Below the pieces are notes generated by a model. It ran no database searches. It was not told the DNA's origin and saw nothing but the letters and a program-made list of their open reading frames with translations. Source: Tenrec ecaudatus (lineage: Eukaryota > Chordata > Mammalia > Afrosoricida > Tenrecidae). Taken from it: 64,000 nt of DNA. Of the stretch, positions 51,666-63,629 are shown piece by piece (the stretch's first letter is position 1; every line of letters begins with the position of its first letter). The stretch spans positions 125,599,731-125,663,730 of the forward strand of contig NC_134535.1 in NCBI RefSeq assembly GCF_050624435.1. Direction: 5' to 3'. The translations under genes and the position numbers were made by a program.

Positions 51666-51669
51666 GAGC

Positions 51670-53050
51670 ATGTGGCAAATGATCTTCACTCTCCATTAGT
51701 TTTCCATTCTTTTTCTCAGTGCCTTGCTTTTAAATTTTATATTCATCTCAGTTGTAAGTCACCCACTGTGTACAGCATGTTTTTATTATTTTTATAATTT
51801 GCTGTAACTTGGGAACCAATACATATGTCAGACTATTCCATAATTCAGACATGTCAAGCATAATTGTGTAATTTATTCCACAATCACATGTTTTCCATAA
51901 CATTATTACCTTCCTGGATTTCTGACACAATCTCCCTATTATCTCCTCCACATATATATATCCCCCTTTCCCCAAACCCCTCTTATAGTTTCCCTGTAGG
52001 CTCAACATCCCTGGGGTTCCTTTACTGAAAAATAAGGCAACTAACACAGGTTCAAGAGGGTGAGCCCCAATAGTGACCTACTTCTGAGATACTCGCTAAT
52101 ATAACTGAATATAAGCAGAATATAACAGAATGGCCACCGCCGGGTTGCCAGGATTATATGTATATAACTAAAAGATACGGGGTGCTAATGTACGGAAACC
52201 TCGTTTGCTCACCAACCAACAGTGCCCTGCTCTTAGGACAGCTGTCCTCTGTCTCAGACACAGTGTGTTCTCCAGGTCAAGTCCTCAGGTCACCAGTGTG
52301 TCTGGGGTAGAGTCCAGTTCACCCAGTGGAGTTCCCAGTTGGGGTCTCACCAATGCAGCCTCTGGAGCATAGCATCCATCTCAAAGATCCAGGACATGCA
52401 CCTCACTTTCCCAGTGCTCTGCAGCATCCAGCCTGGGTGCCCAGGATACCCCGAGATGTCCTACATCAATTCTGCCTTCCTGCTGCACCCCACTAATGCC
52501 CTCCCTACCTGGTGATACAAAGGGCATCCTGAGACTCTCCTCCCCACACCTGGCTGTCAGCCCTTCCACATCTACCCCCAACAGACATGCACCTATGTTC
52601 TCCCTGATGTGACGATTCCCTCTCCCCTCTCTTGTGCTGCCCCTCCCATTCCCATCAGTAAGCCTCATCCCTCTGGCAGGGCCACCTCCCTCGCTGGGAG
52701 ACCTCACCCAAGACCCACCTGGCTACCACTCAGCAGACAGTATCTACCCTCTCCCCGACATCTGATCCCACATGTTATGAGGTTCCTTCCAGCCAAGTGA
52801 CCTACACTGTACTTATCTGGAGTGATGATGGGTGGTCCAGCTCTTTACCAGGCTGTCTGGTCTCCCACCAGAAGGCTGGATGGCATGCGAACGTGAGCTG
52901 TATCCATTCTGCTGCCTGTTCCTACCGCATGGATTCCTAGCTTCACTCAGCACCCTGTCTTCCAGACCCTTCCACGGCTTGAGGGGTTTCATGGTTTCAT
53001 GCCTGTTTTTAAGGGATGCGATGTACTTCAGTGTCTGCATGGACCAGAAT
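51670..53050. other. Unassigned sequence, C-rich from 52240
   Basis: 51670-52120 is AT-rich with nothing recognised. 52240-52800 is C-rich on the plus strand and not obviously repetitive. The longest frames (52381-52707 minus, 52609-52800 plus) have no recognisable domain. A remnant LTR or a non-coding exon is possible. Confidence 0.4.
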
Positions 53051-53054
53051 TTTG

Positions 53055-53735
53055 TTGTTTTAAGATCATTTTATTGGGGCTCTTACAGCTCTTACAGCAA
53101 TCCGTACATCAATCGTATCAAGCATATTTGTACACATGTTGCCATTATTATTTTCTCAACATTTACTGTCTATTTGAGCTCTTGATATCATCAGCTTCTC
53201 TTTTTCCCCTTCCTCCTACCCCACTTCCACCCTCGCAGCCCCTTGATAAAGTATAAATTATTATTTTCAAATCTTCCACTGATCACTGGGGAGGTTTGTA
53301 TATGCATCGAACATTGCTATCATTTCCCTCTTTTTCTCCTCCTGCCCCCACCTTCACTCTCCCTTCCTGGTAAAGCTACTCCCATTTCTGTTTCTGAGGG
53401 ATTTATCTGACCTGCAAACCTGTGTCATGAACTCTTATCTGTCCCTGTGCACAAGCTCCGGTCTATTCTGAAGTGAAAGACAGGACTGGGGTCATGATAG
53501 TGGGAGTGAGGAAGCCTCAAACAAATGAAGGAATATTGTGTATTTCCTCAGTGCTATATTCCGCCCTGGTCACTCATTCCTTCCTTGAGACCCTTCTATG
53601 AGGGGAGGTCCTATTGTCCACAGATGGTTTTGGGATCTCTACTCCAACCCCCCTCATTCACAACAATATGGGGTTTTTATTTCTTTTGATGCCTTTTACC
53701 TGATCTGGTCGACACCTCATTCATGATCGCACAGG
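53055..53735 (-). mobile_element. Family R copy, minus strand
   Basis: Begins ATCATTTTATTGGGGCTC, the reverse complement of the family 3' end, and continues to the ACACCTCATTCATGATCGC region. Confidence 0.8.
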
Positions 53736-53739
53736 CTTG

Positions 53740-53965
53740 TACCAGTTTCTTGATTCATTCTTCTATGATGGGAATTTAGGCTGCTTCCAGCTTCCTGCTA
53801 TTTCCAGCCGTTTCCTCATTCTTGCATAACTGTGCTGTGATGAACATGCTCTGTTTCTTATTTATTTTGAGACAACCTGCTTTTTAAATGGACTATTCAT
53901 GTCATAACTCGGAACATTCAATATTCCATAATAACTGACCTTTTAATGATTTTAATACAGTTGAG
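53740..53965 (-). mobile_element. Old L1 3' fragment
   Basis: TTGATTCATTCTTCTATGAT and TGTGCTGTGATGAACATGC are reverse L1 motifs. Confidence 0.6.
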
Positions 53966-54190
53966 GAGCCTGGTGGGGCCCTACCCACCTGGCTGCTCAC
54001 AGAAAGGTCAGTAGTTAATTTCTACCAGCCACTCTGTGTGTGAAGGATGGGACTTTCTACTGCCATGTAGAGTTCCTGTCTCCTGATAAGAGCCCCAATA
54101 AAGTGATTAAAAAAAAAAAGACTGTCACAGTCTCAGAAAACCTCCGTGGTACTTCTACTCTGTCCTAGAGGGTCTCAGAGTCTTATGTTG
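53965..54190 (+). mobile_element. AfroSINE with a short nested insert
   Basis: SINE body with GAGCCTGGTGGGG and GTCTCAGAAAACCTCC. It is split near 54080 by a family R tip (AGAGCCCCAATAAAGTGATT plus an A tract). The target duplication is unclear. Confidence 0.65.
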
Positions 54191-54436
54191 GCGTGTACAT
54201 TGTAACATATTCAAATTTTCCATGGTCCTCCTCTTTCTCTCTCCTTCCCTCCATGCTCCTGGACATCGAGCCATAAAGTCTCTGGGTGCTGACTCCAAGG
54301 GCTTTCTCTTTTTCTAGTCGGCCCTCTCTTCACGAATTGGGGAATTTGTCACGTGATCCCTTCTCTTTGCATGCAGGGTAACTATCCTAATGCAACGTTT
54401 GCATTCTACATAGAAACACCTCAAAGAATGCTGTGG

Positions 54437-54438
<2 letters not shown>

Positions 54439-54520
<82 letters not shown>
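54439..54520. repeat. (TA)n microsatellite, ~41 repeats
   Basis: Perfect TA tract. Confidence 0.98.
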
Positions 54521-54524
<4 letters not shown>

Positions 54525-54529
54525 TTAAG

Positions 54530-55305
54530 GAAAGCAAAGCAGGTGACAATGATGCTTCAGGTCTCTAAATCCAACCCAGAGCCCAGCACATGTACTTCTA
54601 GTTGCCTTTTGTTTCTCGTTCTTAGCCTTCACAGATTCCAAATCAGAGTCTATACTTTGTTGCTCAGTAGCAAGAAAATAAACCCATATTCACTCTTCTT
54701 TCCCATGTGATGGCTTAGTTCTTTGAGCTCCCTCTTTCATAGCTTCAATATTACACAAATATGTCAGGAGAAAAGCTGATGAGTGGATAGTGGTCTCAAT
54801 TCCCAAAATGTATCAGCATACCCACAAGGAGGAACCATGAAAATTATCATGTTTCTCTGTCCAGCAGCAGCTCCCATCCTTTCTGAGCACAGATCCTAGG
54901 CCATTAGCCCTGATGCTAAACTGTAAACTTCCATGAGTAAGAAAGACCATACAAGTCCTTGGCTAACCTTTGACAGACTTATTCCCCCAAAGTGAAGCCT
55001 ACCTTGCTTCCACAAATATAGTTCACATTTAGTATCGATGGCTCCCACAAACGTAATGTCTCTTCCATGTGTTTAACTCAATGTGGAGACCATCTGAGAA
55101 TGTACTGAGCATTCTGATTCTCCTTGAATAGCTCCTGCTCAGGTGGTTCGGTGGCCCCAGGGTCAGTGCCCACCAGGCAGAGCACTCTCCTCACTTCCTC
55201 CCTGTGGGAACCTCTTCCCACCTTCCTTCTTTCTGATGCCTTTTTCCCTTTGGATTCACCCCGGGGCAATTGTTCCCTGGTTGGTCCCCTGTGGTTGACT
55301 GTTCC
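54530..55305. other. No gene seen upstream of module D
   Basis: Unassigned sequence. Short open frames on both strands near 55080-55360 overlap each other and have no motif. Confidence 0.5.
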
Positions 55306-55982
55306 CAGGGGAGCATGCATCCCTGGTGCCCTTGTTCACCTCACAGGACTGTCTGTTGTTTGACTGAACTCTGAGCCACAAGAGTAAGTTCGGTTCCAGG
55401 TTGGCAGGATATCGAAGCGCCATACTCTCAGGGGTTCCCACAATCTCTGTCAGATTGTAAGTCTGGTCATTTCATGGGTTTTAGTCTGTTTGACACGTTG
55501 CCCCGCTCTGTGCAGGAACTCCTGTTGTGGTTTGCGTTCTCTCACAGAGCACTCCACACTCCTGACCAGCATCCATTTATTCCTTCTCTGGCCGGAAGCA
55601 CTGCCAGGTGAGCAGCCCAGGTGCTGACTGCATCCTCGTTGCTCTAACTTCCGCGTTAAAGACTCTGAGCTCCCAGGGAGACTTTCAGCTCCCAGCTCGA
55701 TGGCACTTGTGGTTGGTTTGTAAAAGTCTGTTCAGTCGCTGGTCCATGTCCTCGACTACCTGACTGAAGTCTCTAGTTCTGCTCACAGAGGGAAATGACA
55801 CTAATTGCTGAGGGCAGAGTTTCTGACATGTCTGGTACATCCTCTTAGCGTCTGGACTCACACTCTACAAAGGAGAAGGTTAGCAGTGATAGGGCCTATG
55901 AAATAGCTTCCATACACAAGCTTATTTCAGTTTGAATTAATTATTCTTCAGTGCTACTGACTTGTATCTTTGGTTTCCATAG

Positions 55983-56075
55983 GTAATCAGACTGAGATGT
56001 CACAAAGGTGCAATGACTTCATGTCAGACCCAGTGGATTCCACAAGGTCAAAGAACAGCGCTGTCAATTGCTCAG
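55983..56075 (+). CDS. Hinge exon of SRCR module D
   Basis: 93 bp with a stronger acceptor (TCTTTGGTTTCCATAG) and donor GTGAGC, phase 1 to 1. The product keeps NQTEM and both cysteines, and the second cysteine lies in an N-C-S sequon. About 13 of 93 bases differ from module A. Confidence 0.75.
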
Positions 56076-56152
56076 GTGAGCATTCCCAAAAGAAGGATAG
56101 CCCTTCTCATGTCTGTGTAAATGTCTCCACTGACTTGACTCTCTCTCCTCAG

Positions 56153-56467
56153 AGAGCAGACAGCTCCGCCTGGGCAACGGGGACAGTCGCTGTGCAGGGA
56201 GAGTTGAGATCTATTACCAAGGTTACTGGGGCACCATTTGTGATGACAACTGGGACAAGAAGGATGCCCAGGTGGTGTGCAGACAGCTCGGCTGTGGAGA
56301 AGCCCTCGAAGCCATGCCGGGGGGTAACTTCGGTGTGGGATCAGGTCCTATCTGGCTGGATGACCTAGAATGCACAGATATGGAGTCTCATTTGTGGTCA
56401 TGCCGATCCCGTGGCTGGGGGCAGCATGACTGCAATCACGATGAAGATGCAGAAGTCATCTGCTCAG
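56153..56467 (+). CDS. SRCR domain exon, module D (partial gene)
   Basis: 315 bp, open, phase 1, all eight cysteines. This is the most canonical of the four domains: it keeps the acidic pair after the second cysteine (TICDDNWD) and the acidic HDEDAE segment, so a calcium site is plausible. Other landmarks are [26 protein letters not shown] and RGWGQHDC. About 42 of 315 bases differ from module A by hand count, roughly 35 of them changing amino acids. Its older, diverged flanks suggest it may be closest to the ancestral module. Confidence 0.88.
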
Positions 56468-56702
56468 GTATGGTTATTGTCTTGTCCACTGGCTGGGAGA
56501 AAGGAAAGCTGCAGAGCACAGCATATCTTGACTATTGGGTGACTGATTAACCATAGTGTTTTATCCACAAACTCATGGTCTTTGGTGACTCAGAGCATCC
56601 ATGAAGAACAAACATCATTACTTCCCACTGGGTGGTAAGCAGCTTGTTTTCTATCTCCAGTGGTCTTGACTAACAAAATAGTATGCTCTAGTGTCATCCA
56701 GA

Positions 56703-56885
56703 GAAACTCTGGTGGTGCAGTGCTTGTTCATTGATCTGTGATCAAGTTCAGCCATTGAAAACCACTAGCTCCTCCTCTGAGGAAGGACGCAGGTTCTACT
56801 CGAATAAAGAGTTACCGTCTCAGAAATTCACAGGGCCAATTCCATCCTGCACTGTAGGCTTACTCTGAGCTGGCTTCAACTTAAT
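56703..56885 (+). mobile_element. AfroSINE-like SINE in the module D intron
   Basis: ACTCTGGTGGTGCAGTG start, ACCGTCTCAGAAATTCACAG, and the remnant of the ATGAGTCGGAATCGAC block. It is absent from the A, B and C introns. Confidence 0.85.
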
Positions 56886-57186
56886 GATGGGAATTTTTTC
56901 ATATGAGTACTATCCTAATAAAAATCAAATTTCATAACTTTAAAAAATATCTTTCTATAAAAATAGTAAGAAAATATAAGGACCATAAAACTAAGAATAA
57001 ACTCTCCTGAGTCACAGGGTTCTCCTTCCATTATTCCTAGAAAAGCTTCCCCTTTTTTCCTTTGAAACAACGTCCCTGTGATCTCAGACACTGGGGAATA
57101 CTTCACAGACAATTGTGAGTCAGCAGAAAATACAATAGGTATCAATTGGTGTGTCAATATGTAATGCTGCTTCCCTTGATATAAAA

Positions 57187-57390
57187 CCAAACTCACCTCC
57201 ACTGAATTGATTCCTACTCATAGCAACCCACAGAACAGAAGAGAACTTTCCCTGTGTATTTCCAAGAATGAAGCTCCTAACAAGGGCAGACAATTTCATC
57301 TTTCTCCTGAGAAGTGGCTGTTGTCTTTGAACAGCTGGCCTGGCAGGCAGCAACCCCACATGTGATCCACTGTGCCACCTGGGCTCCTTT
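57187..57390 (-). mobile_element. AfroSINE-like SINE
   Basis: Minus strand: CTGAATTGATTCCTACTCAT to CACTGTGCCACCTGGGCTCC. Confidence 0.88.
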
Positions 57391-57519
57391 CCCCAGTGCT
57401 GTAAGAGAAGTGAATTTGAGGGGCTTTGTTTTGTGGGGTTTTAGAATGCAGGCAAAGGGATCAGTAGAATAGTTGAAGAAGGTGGAGACGGCTTAGAGTA
57501 GCTGAGGGTGAAGAACTAG

Positions 57520-58705
57520 ATGCTGACACGTGCTCAATACAGTAGCACCTTGTCCAGCTAAACAGTCATTCCATGATACCCACCTTCCCGACATGATGAC
57601 TGAAGACAGGCATGTGTATAAGCAAACGTGCTTAAGAAAGCTGATTGTGCCCATCTATCAAAAAGATATAGCATCTGGGGTCTTAAAGGCTTGAAGGCAA
57701 ACAAGCGGCCATGTAGCTCAGAAGCAACAAAGCCCACAGAGAAGAAGCACACAGCCTAAGCGAATACAAGGTGTTGAATGGACCAGGTAGCAGACACCAA
57801 GGAACAAAATCAATCATTGTGTGATCACCTTCCTCACATAAACGCTGAAGATGAATGTGTGCATAAGCAAGTGTGGTGAAGAAGCCTTATGGTGCCTGGC
57901 TATTGAGAGATACAGCGTTCAGGGACTTAAAGGCTTGAAAGTAAACAAGCGGCCCTCTAGCCCAGAAGCAACAAAGCCCACATGGAAGCAGCACACCAAC
58001 ATGTGTGATCATGAAGGGTCGAGAAGACCAGGTTTCGAACAACCAAGGTGGGGGGGGGGGATCACTTCACCATGAATGAGGGATGTGCATAATGGGGACC
58101 CAATGCCCATTTGTAGACAGCTGGACATCCCTTGCAGAGGGATAGTGGGGAGGAGATGAGTCACTCAGGGTTCAGTGTAGCAACAATGAAACTCAAAACC
58201 TTCCTCTAGTTCTTGAATGCTTCCTCCCCTCCCAATTATCATGATCCCAATTCTACCTTGCGGACCTGGTTAGGCCAGAGGATGCACAGCGGTGCAGTAG
58301 GGATCTGGAAACACAGGGAATCTAGGACGGATGAACCCCCTCAGGACCAGCAGTGAGAGTGGCGACACCGGGAGGAAAGGGGGTGTAGAAAGGGAGAACT
58401 GATCTTGGGGATCTATGTGTAACCTCCTCTATGGGGGATGGGCAATGGGAAGGTGGGTGAGGGGAGACACCGGGCAGTGTAAGATAAGATAAATTAATAA
58501 TTTATAAACTAAAGGGTTCAGGGGGAGGGGGTAGTGGGGAGGGGGGGGAGAAAAAAGGAAATCGAGCTGATTCCAGGAACCCAAGTGGAAGGCAAATTTT
58601 GAGAATGACGAGGTCAACGAATGTATACGGCTGCTTTCCTCAATTGATGTATGTATGGATTTTGATAAGAATTGTACGAGCGCCCCCAAAAAGATTTATT
58701 AAATT
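57520..58705 (+). mobile_element. Family R copy with duplicated internal block
   Basis: The block from CACCTTCC...GCATAAGCAA to the GGAACAAAATC region is present twice (57575-57820 and 57825-58060). The copy ends GCGCCCCCAAAAAGATTT. Confidence 0.78.
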
Positions 58706-58947
58706 AAAAAAAGAACTAGATGCTGACTAAGAATACCTAAGTGGTCTCTGTGTACCTGGAAGCCCAGGTGTGATGTGAAGACTATCAAGCATGTTGATGT
58801 GAATTCTGTATGACTAGTTGTAATGAAAGAAAAAGACTGAGATTGGGGTATAGAGGAGGTGATAATGTAAGCAGAAAATATCCCAATGTTGAAATTTGAT
58901 TGAATAATTTGCCTCAGAACAACAACACACGCCAAAAAAAAAAAAAA

Positions 58948-59105
58948 AAACTGCCATTAGGTCAATTCCGTCTCGTGGAAACGCTATAGAGAATTTTCTA
59001 TTAGCCTCATTTTCCTCCATAGAACATATGGTGTGTTTGAACCATTGACTTTATGATTAGCAATTCAATGCTTACTGAATAGCAGCACCAGCATAACAGA
59101 CAAGT
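58948..59105 (-). mobile_element. AfroSINE fragment with A tract
   Basis: Minus strand: ACTGCCATTAGGTCAATTCC to the degraded end at AGCAGCACCAGC, preceded by a run of A. Confidence 0.65.
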
Positions 59106-59743
59106 TTACATCTGACTATAATTCTCAGTTTGGTTTCATTCAAATCAATACATGGCTCCCTGAGGAGCACTCACCCTAAACCTACACTATCCTTTATCTC
59201 TCATAAACTAATCTCTGTGCTTGAAGCTATCCATGTGTTTTCTCCCAAACCACAAATGAAGTTTCAGTAGAGATGAGCCAAGGAGTGTAAGTCTGGATGC
59301 CAACCCTATTCTCTGAGTTTCACCAAGTCACTAACCCTCTCCAGGTTGTGTCATTTCTGGTGTCATGTAAGAACACAGTACAGGTCTCTCCTGACTTGCA
59401 GTAGCGTTCTATTCCAATGACTGCATCATAAATTGGTCCCAATATAAGTCAAATTGTCTCCATTTAATTACTATTCTACTATTTCAATTACGTGTTTTAA
59501 TAGTTAATCCTAACATTGAATATTTGTCAGTGAATATCTGAGAATAGCATCAGCAAATTACATGCTACAACATTGTATATAGTGCATAATATTACTGATA
59601 AAGTGTACAAAAATAAAAACAGATGGTTATAGATGTAGTTCATTGTAACACAAATGCATGATAAAGTGGGGATGATTGTACTCAAGATTTACAATCTTTA
59701 AGTCTTCTTGATCTTAACAGTATCTATGAAAAAAGGACATTAT

Positions 59744-59798
59744 ATAGATTGTGGTAAGAGCTATATGAGCCCCCAATAAAATGATTTTAAAAGAAAAG
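59744..59798 (+). mobile_element. 55-bp family R tip insertion
   Basis: Only the last ~55 bases of family R (GTGGTAAGAGC... to CCCAATAAAATGATTT plus A-rich tail), flanked by perfect 14-bp repeats AAAAAGGACATTAT (59730-59743 and 59799-59812). Confidence 0.88.
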
Positions 59799-59812
59799 AA
59801 AAAGGACATTAT

Positions 59813-61000
59813 TAGGAAGCACATTAAAAACGCAACACTCTGAGAGGGGATACTAGGAAGGAAGGTTAAGGGGGCATAGGTTATTACTAAGTAATTAGGA
59901 TACTTTCGTTGCTTAAGAGAAAAATCAGATTTCTATGCCTCACCTGAGAATTATGCGTCTCAGTCACTCCTAGAATAACCGACCACTAAAGAGAGATTTT
60001 TGTGTTTGTGTAACAACCACATGTAAATGAGCATCTTCAGTCCTTTTATCACCAGCCACTCAATCTGGAATGTTGGACTTGTGAGAGGAGACTATGGAAA
60101 GTACTGGATTGTCAGAAGAACAAACAGCTCTGATTTGCAAGACTTTGAGTCAGAATGGTCCTTGTTGTGAGACGCCATCCAGTCAATTCCAACCCACAGA
60201 CACCCTGTGCTCAATAGAATGAAACACTGCCAGCCCTGAGCCATCCTTACACTTCTTTCCATGCTTAGACTGGATTGGACTGGATTGGATCAGATGAGAT
60301 TGGCAAAAGCCACTGTGAGGTTGCACGACATTGTATCTCAAACTCAAAGTAGCAGCTTCCAATGCAACTAGTGCTTATGACCCAGAGGAAGGACCCATGT
60401 GTCCATTTGCTCTAGGAGATTCAGGAAATGGTTACTTCAGGTGAGTGCTGAGCCATTCAGGTCTTCCTAATCATGAACACCCAGGATGGATGGATCCATT
60501 CTCTAGAACCTGGAGACCATTCCTCAGGATCCCCCCCCCCCAAAATGCTGCCTTCCCATCTTTACACCTTGGAACTGCCTGCATTTGGAGCTGCCAACTA
60601 ACACCTACCCACCAGGCCATCTCCTTGCGACAGTTCCACAGAGCTCCTTCAATACATTCTTCTTCTTCAAGATGAGGAACAATATATTCCTACATAACAA
60701 AGATATATAATGAGTGATCTACACTAAACCAGTGTTATTTTTTATTTCAGGCATCTGGAATAGAAAATTGATAGGGGTACCTTTTAAAAAACGGTAGTCT
60801 AGATTACTATGTGCTTTCAACATACAACAATTAATGGGTATTTTTGCAATTAAAATGCATGAAACTTCTTAATCATTATGAGGCACACATATTTAGTTAA
60901 AGACCTGAGTGGATTTTGTGTGTGCCTATCTTTAAGAATTAAGTGGAATTAGAACATTGGATTTGTGAGAACAAAGCCTGGACCCCAAAACAAGCCAACC
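59813..61000. other. No gene seen; SINE/RTE fragment at ~60165-60260
   Basis: The fragment reads CCAGTCAATTCCAACCCAC on the minus strand. The remainder is unassigned. Confidence 0.5.
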
Positions 61001-61165
61001 TAATGCTATTGAGTTGAAACTAACTCGTAGTGACCCTAGAGGACAGAGTAGAGCTTCCCTTGGGGTTCTCAAGGCTATCAACCTTTATTCGAACAGACAG
61101 CCTCCTCTTTCTCCTGCGATTAGTGAGTTAGAACTGCTGGCCTTCTGGTTCGCAGCACACTGAGT
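61000..61165 (-). mobile_element. AfroSINE-like SINE
   Basis: TAATGCTATTGAGTTGAAAC, TAGTGACCCTAGAGGACAG and TAGAACTGCTGGCCTTCTGG. Confidence 0.85.
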
Positions 61166-61539
61166 TAGGCAAAGGGGAAACTGACTCTGTCAGGAGCTAA
61201 TGGTGACTAAGGTTTCTAAGACACATGTTTTTCAGCACATCGGACCCAGAGACTTGGGATTTGCAATATAAAAATAATAAGAGCTTGAAGGATAGCCAAT
61301 ACTCAATAAAATATCCTCTAGATAAGTGACTAAACTGGTTGACACTGGTATTGCCCTGGGGCCACTTCAGGGACTCAGCCCAGTACAGAGTTTGATACTC
61401 AGATGCTCAGAAGACCTTCCTGATATGAATGCCGCTCATATTCTGTCTACAGGCTATGACAGTAGGAAGGCAAAGCCAAGAGCTTCACTGGGTGATCTAC
61501 TTGAAGGCTACTAACACTAAATTTCTTTTCATCAGTATC

Positions 61540-61765
61540 TAATTCTGTGAAATATCTGCTCAGGTATTTTGCAGTTCTATGTGTTATTTTTGCTGTTAAT
61601 GTTGAGATCTTGAGGGTTCTTCATATGTATTCTACACATCAATTCTATGTTGAATTTTTTCTCCTATTCTATACCTTGGGATTTTATTCTTCATGTAGGT
61701 TTTCAAAAGAAAAGTTTACATTTTGATTAAATCTAGTTTATTAATTGGAAATAATGCTTTTAACT
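61540..61765 (-). mobile_element. L1 fragment
   Basis: GTGAAATATCTGCTCAGGTA, TTTTTTCTCCTATTCTATA and GTTTACATTTTGATTAAATC are familiar reverse L1 3' sequence. Confidence 0.75.
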
Positions 61766-61769
61766 TTCA

Positions 61770-62270
61770 TCAGTGGAGATGATTTAAAAGTCCCTTGAAA
61801 TCAAGACACAGACACATCAGAATAAGAGAACTAGCGGAGGATCTGATCAGCGCCCCCAGAAACTCACTCGTATAGATTGTAGCAAAGTTACAGTCATCTG
61901 AATTGAGTCATTTTACCAATCTTCTTGAAAGCCAGAAGTATACCGTTTACTATTTTGAGAAGGAAAAAAAATGTGGAAAGAAAAATTAGCTCATGAAAAT
62001 GAAGAGTTTGAGTACCTATCAAATTAATTTAGTAGCTCTGGTGTGGTTATACATTCCTGCTGTTCCTCAGTGGTGGTACTGATACCCTGGTGCAGAGGCA
62101 GAATTAAGAGGAAGGCAGAGCATACAGGGAATGAGATGCAACTGTATCCACATACTGACCCTGGCTGCCACCATTCTTCTGTTCTGACTAGGAGGGGGGT
62201 TGCTAGCACACATCCCCTAGCCAAACAATATCAACAGTGATTTCTGATACATTATTCTCAGCTGCATTTT
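61770..62270. other. No gene seen
   Basis: Nothing recognised. Confidence 0.5.
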
Positions 62271-62276
62271 ATAGTC

Positions 62277-62480
62277 AGGGCCCTGGTGGCACTAGGGGTC
62301 AACTGTTGGGCTGCAGTCAGGAGGCTGACGGTTGAAGCATACCAGTTACTTCAGTAGGAGGCAGTGCGCTTCTGTAATGACTTACAGCCTCAGAAATCCT
62401 CTGAAGCAGTTCTGCTCGGAGGCAGATTCCTCAATAAGCGAAGTACTCATCGGCTTCATGGTGCTGATATACTAATCTCT
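62277..62480 (+). mobile_element. AfroSINE-like SINE
   Basis: AGGGCCCTGGTGGCACTAG start and GCCTCAGAAATCC in the body. Confidence 0.85.
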
Positions 62481-62639
62481 ACTGCACAGCTTCACCTTGC
62501 TAACTCTCACAGTGCCCCTTGCGTGCTCTAAGTTGTTGCTACTGTGCTTACTGGTTCATCCATCGCTGCTATCACTGTGGAGCTCATCCACAGTGCTGCT
62601 TCATAGGGCTCTAATCTGACAGATGTGAAATCTTACTGT

Positions 62640-62820
62640 AAGCCAGCATTCACCGCCATCGAGTCAATGCTGACTCATAGAGACCCTTTGTGTGTCCTGA
62701 GCCTGTAACTGCTTATGGGAATAGAAAGCCCCATCTTTCTCCTGTAGAACTACTGGTGGTTTTGAACTGTTGACCACGTGGATCACATCCCAACACTAGC
62801 CACACAACCACCAGGGATCC
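62640..62820 (-). mobile_element. AfroSINE-like SINE
   Basis: CACCGCCATCGAGTCAATGC through ACAACCACCAGGGATCC. It is one of the better-preserved copies. Confidence 0.9.
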
Positions 62821-62849
62821 TAATCCACATATATCTAATATATGACACA

Positions 62850-63045
62850 GAGCCTTGGTGGAACTGTGGTTAAACTCTCTATTGCTAACTGGAAGATCTG
62901 CACTTCAAACCCACCAGCTGATCAGTGGAAGACAGTTATGGCAGTCTGCTTCCGAAAATAATACTGCCTCAGAAGCCCTGGAGAGCTCTCCTGTCCTTCA
63001 GGCTTGCTCCTGGTTGGAATCAACTCAACAGAAATTAGTAAACTA
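62850..63045 (+). mobile_element. AfroSINE-like SINE
   Basis: AGAGCCTTGGTGGAACTGTG start, GCCTCAGAAGCCC body and GGAATCAACTCAACAG end. Confidence 0.88.
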
Positions 63046-63429
63046 TAGGAACTAACTAAAACCTGCTACATAAAAAGTATTTTTATTAGAATGAGAAGAC
63101 TCTAACCTCCTACCAACTAGACAAAAGAGTGGTCCTAAACTTATTAAACTTGTTTGGGGAGATGGGAGATGCATAAATAATGATGAATAAGCACATCATC
63201 TTTTTAATGACTGTTTTTTCTCATCAGTCTCATTTGTGACTCAAATTCTCCCCAAATACTTAGGTCCTGGGATGTCATTTTAATACTTTCTGCTTTCTTT
63301 TCGAGGTTCTTATCTGTTTTACTTTGCTATTCTCGCTAGATATTTTTGTCATTGTTGATATCTATTGACTTTTTCATAGTTTTCTGTATATGAAATCCTG
63401 GATAAGGAAACCTATAGTTTCAGTAACCG

Positions 63430-63625
63430 CATTAAAGGTCCTTTGGGGGTGTGGCAGATGAAGTTAGGGAAAATAGGGGACTAATAACAATTAAGTACAA
63501 GATTGAAGGAAATGCTCTAAAACTTATTGTGGTGCGGTGGTGATTGAACAACCCTTCTTGATGTGATTGAACTACTGAATTGTATGAGATGTGAATTATA
63601 TGACAATAAAGCTGTAGTTTAAAAA
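63430..63625 (+). mobile_element. L1 3' end with AATAAA
   Basis: ACTACTGAATTGTATGAG, GTGAATTATATGACAATAAA and an A-rich tail match the common 3' terminus of old L1 elements. Confidence 0.75.
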
Positions 63626-63629
63626 AAGA

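Larger units (their letters stand above)
55310..57180 (+). repeat. Diverged paralogous segment D around the fourth SRCR module
   Basis: The module at 55983-56467 and its downstream intron to about 57180 align with A, B and C (for example 56940-57080 with 6990-7090), but the flanks differ by roughly 14% by eye and a SINE at 56703 interrupts the alignment. Bases 55310-55560 resemble 13970-14160 of unit A, which there is a LINE-like repeat, so that part may be an independent repeat copy rather than duplicated gene sequence. D is older than the A/B/C duplications. Confidence 0.7.

Noticed and set aside
52381-52707. 108-codon minus-strand frame in the C-rich island
   Set aside because: No domain, no start context and overlapping frames on the other strand; C-rich DNA often gives long chance frames.
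54374-54568. Tyr-Ile repeat reading frame near 54353-54568
   Set aside because: Artefact of the (TA)41 tract.
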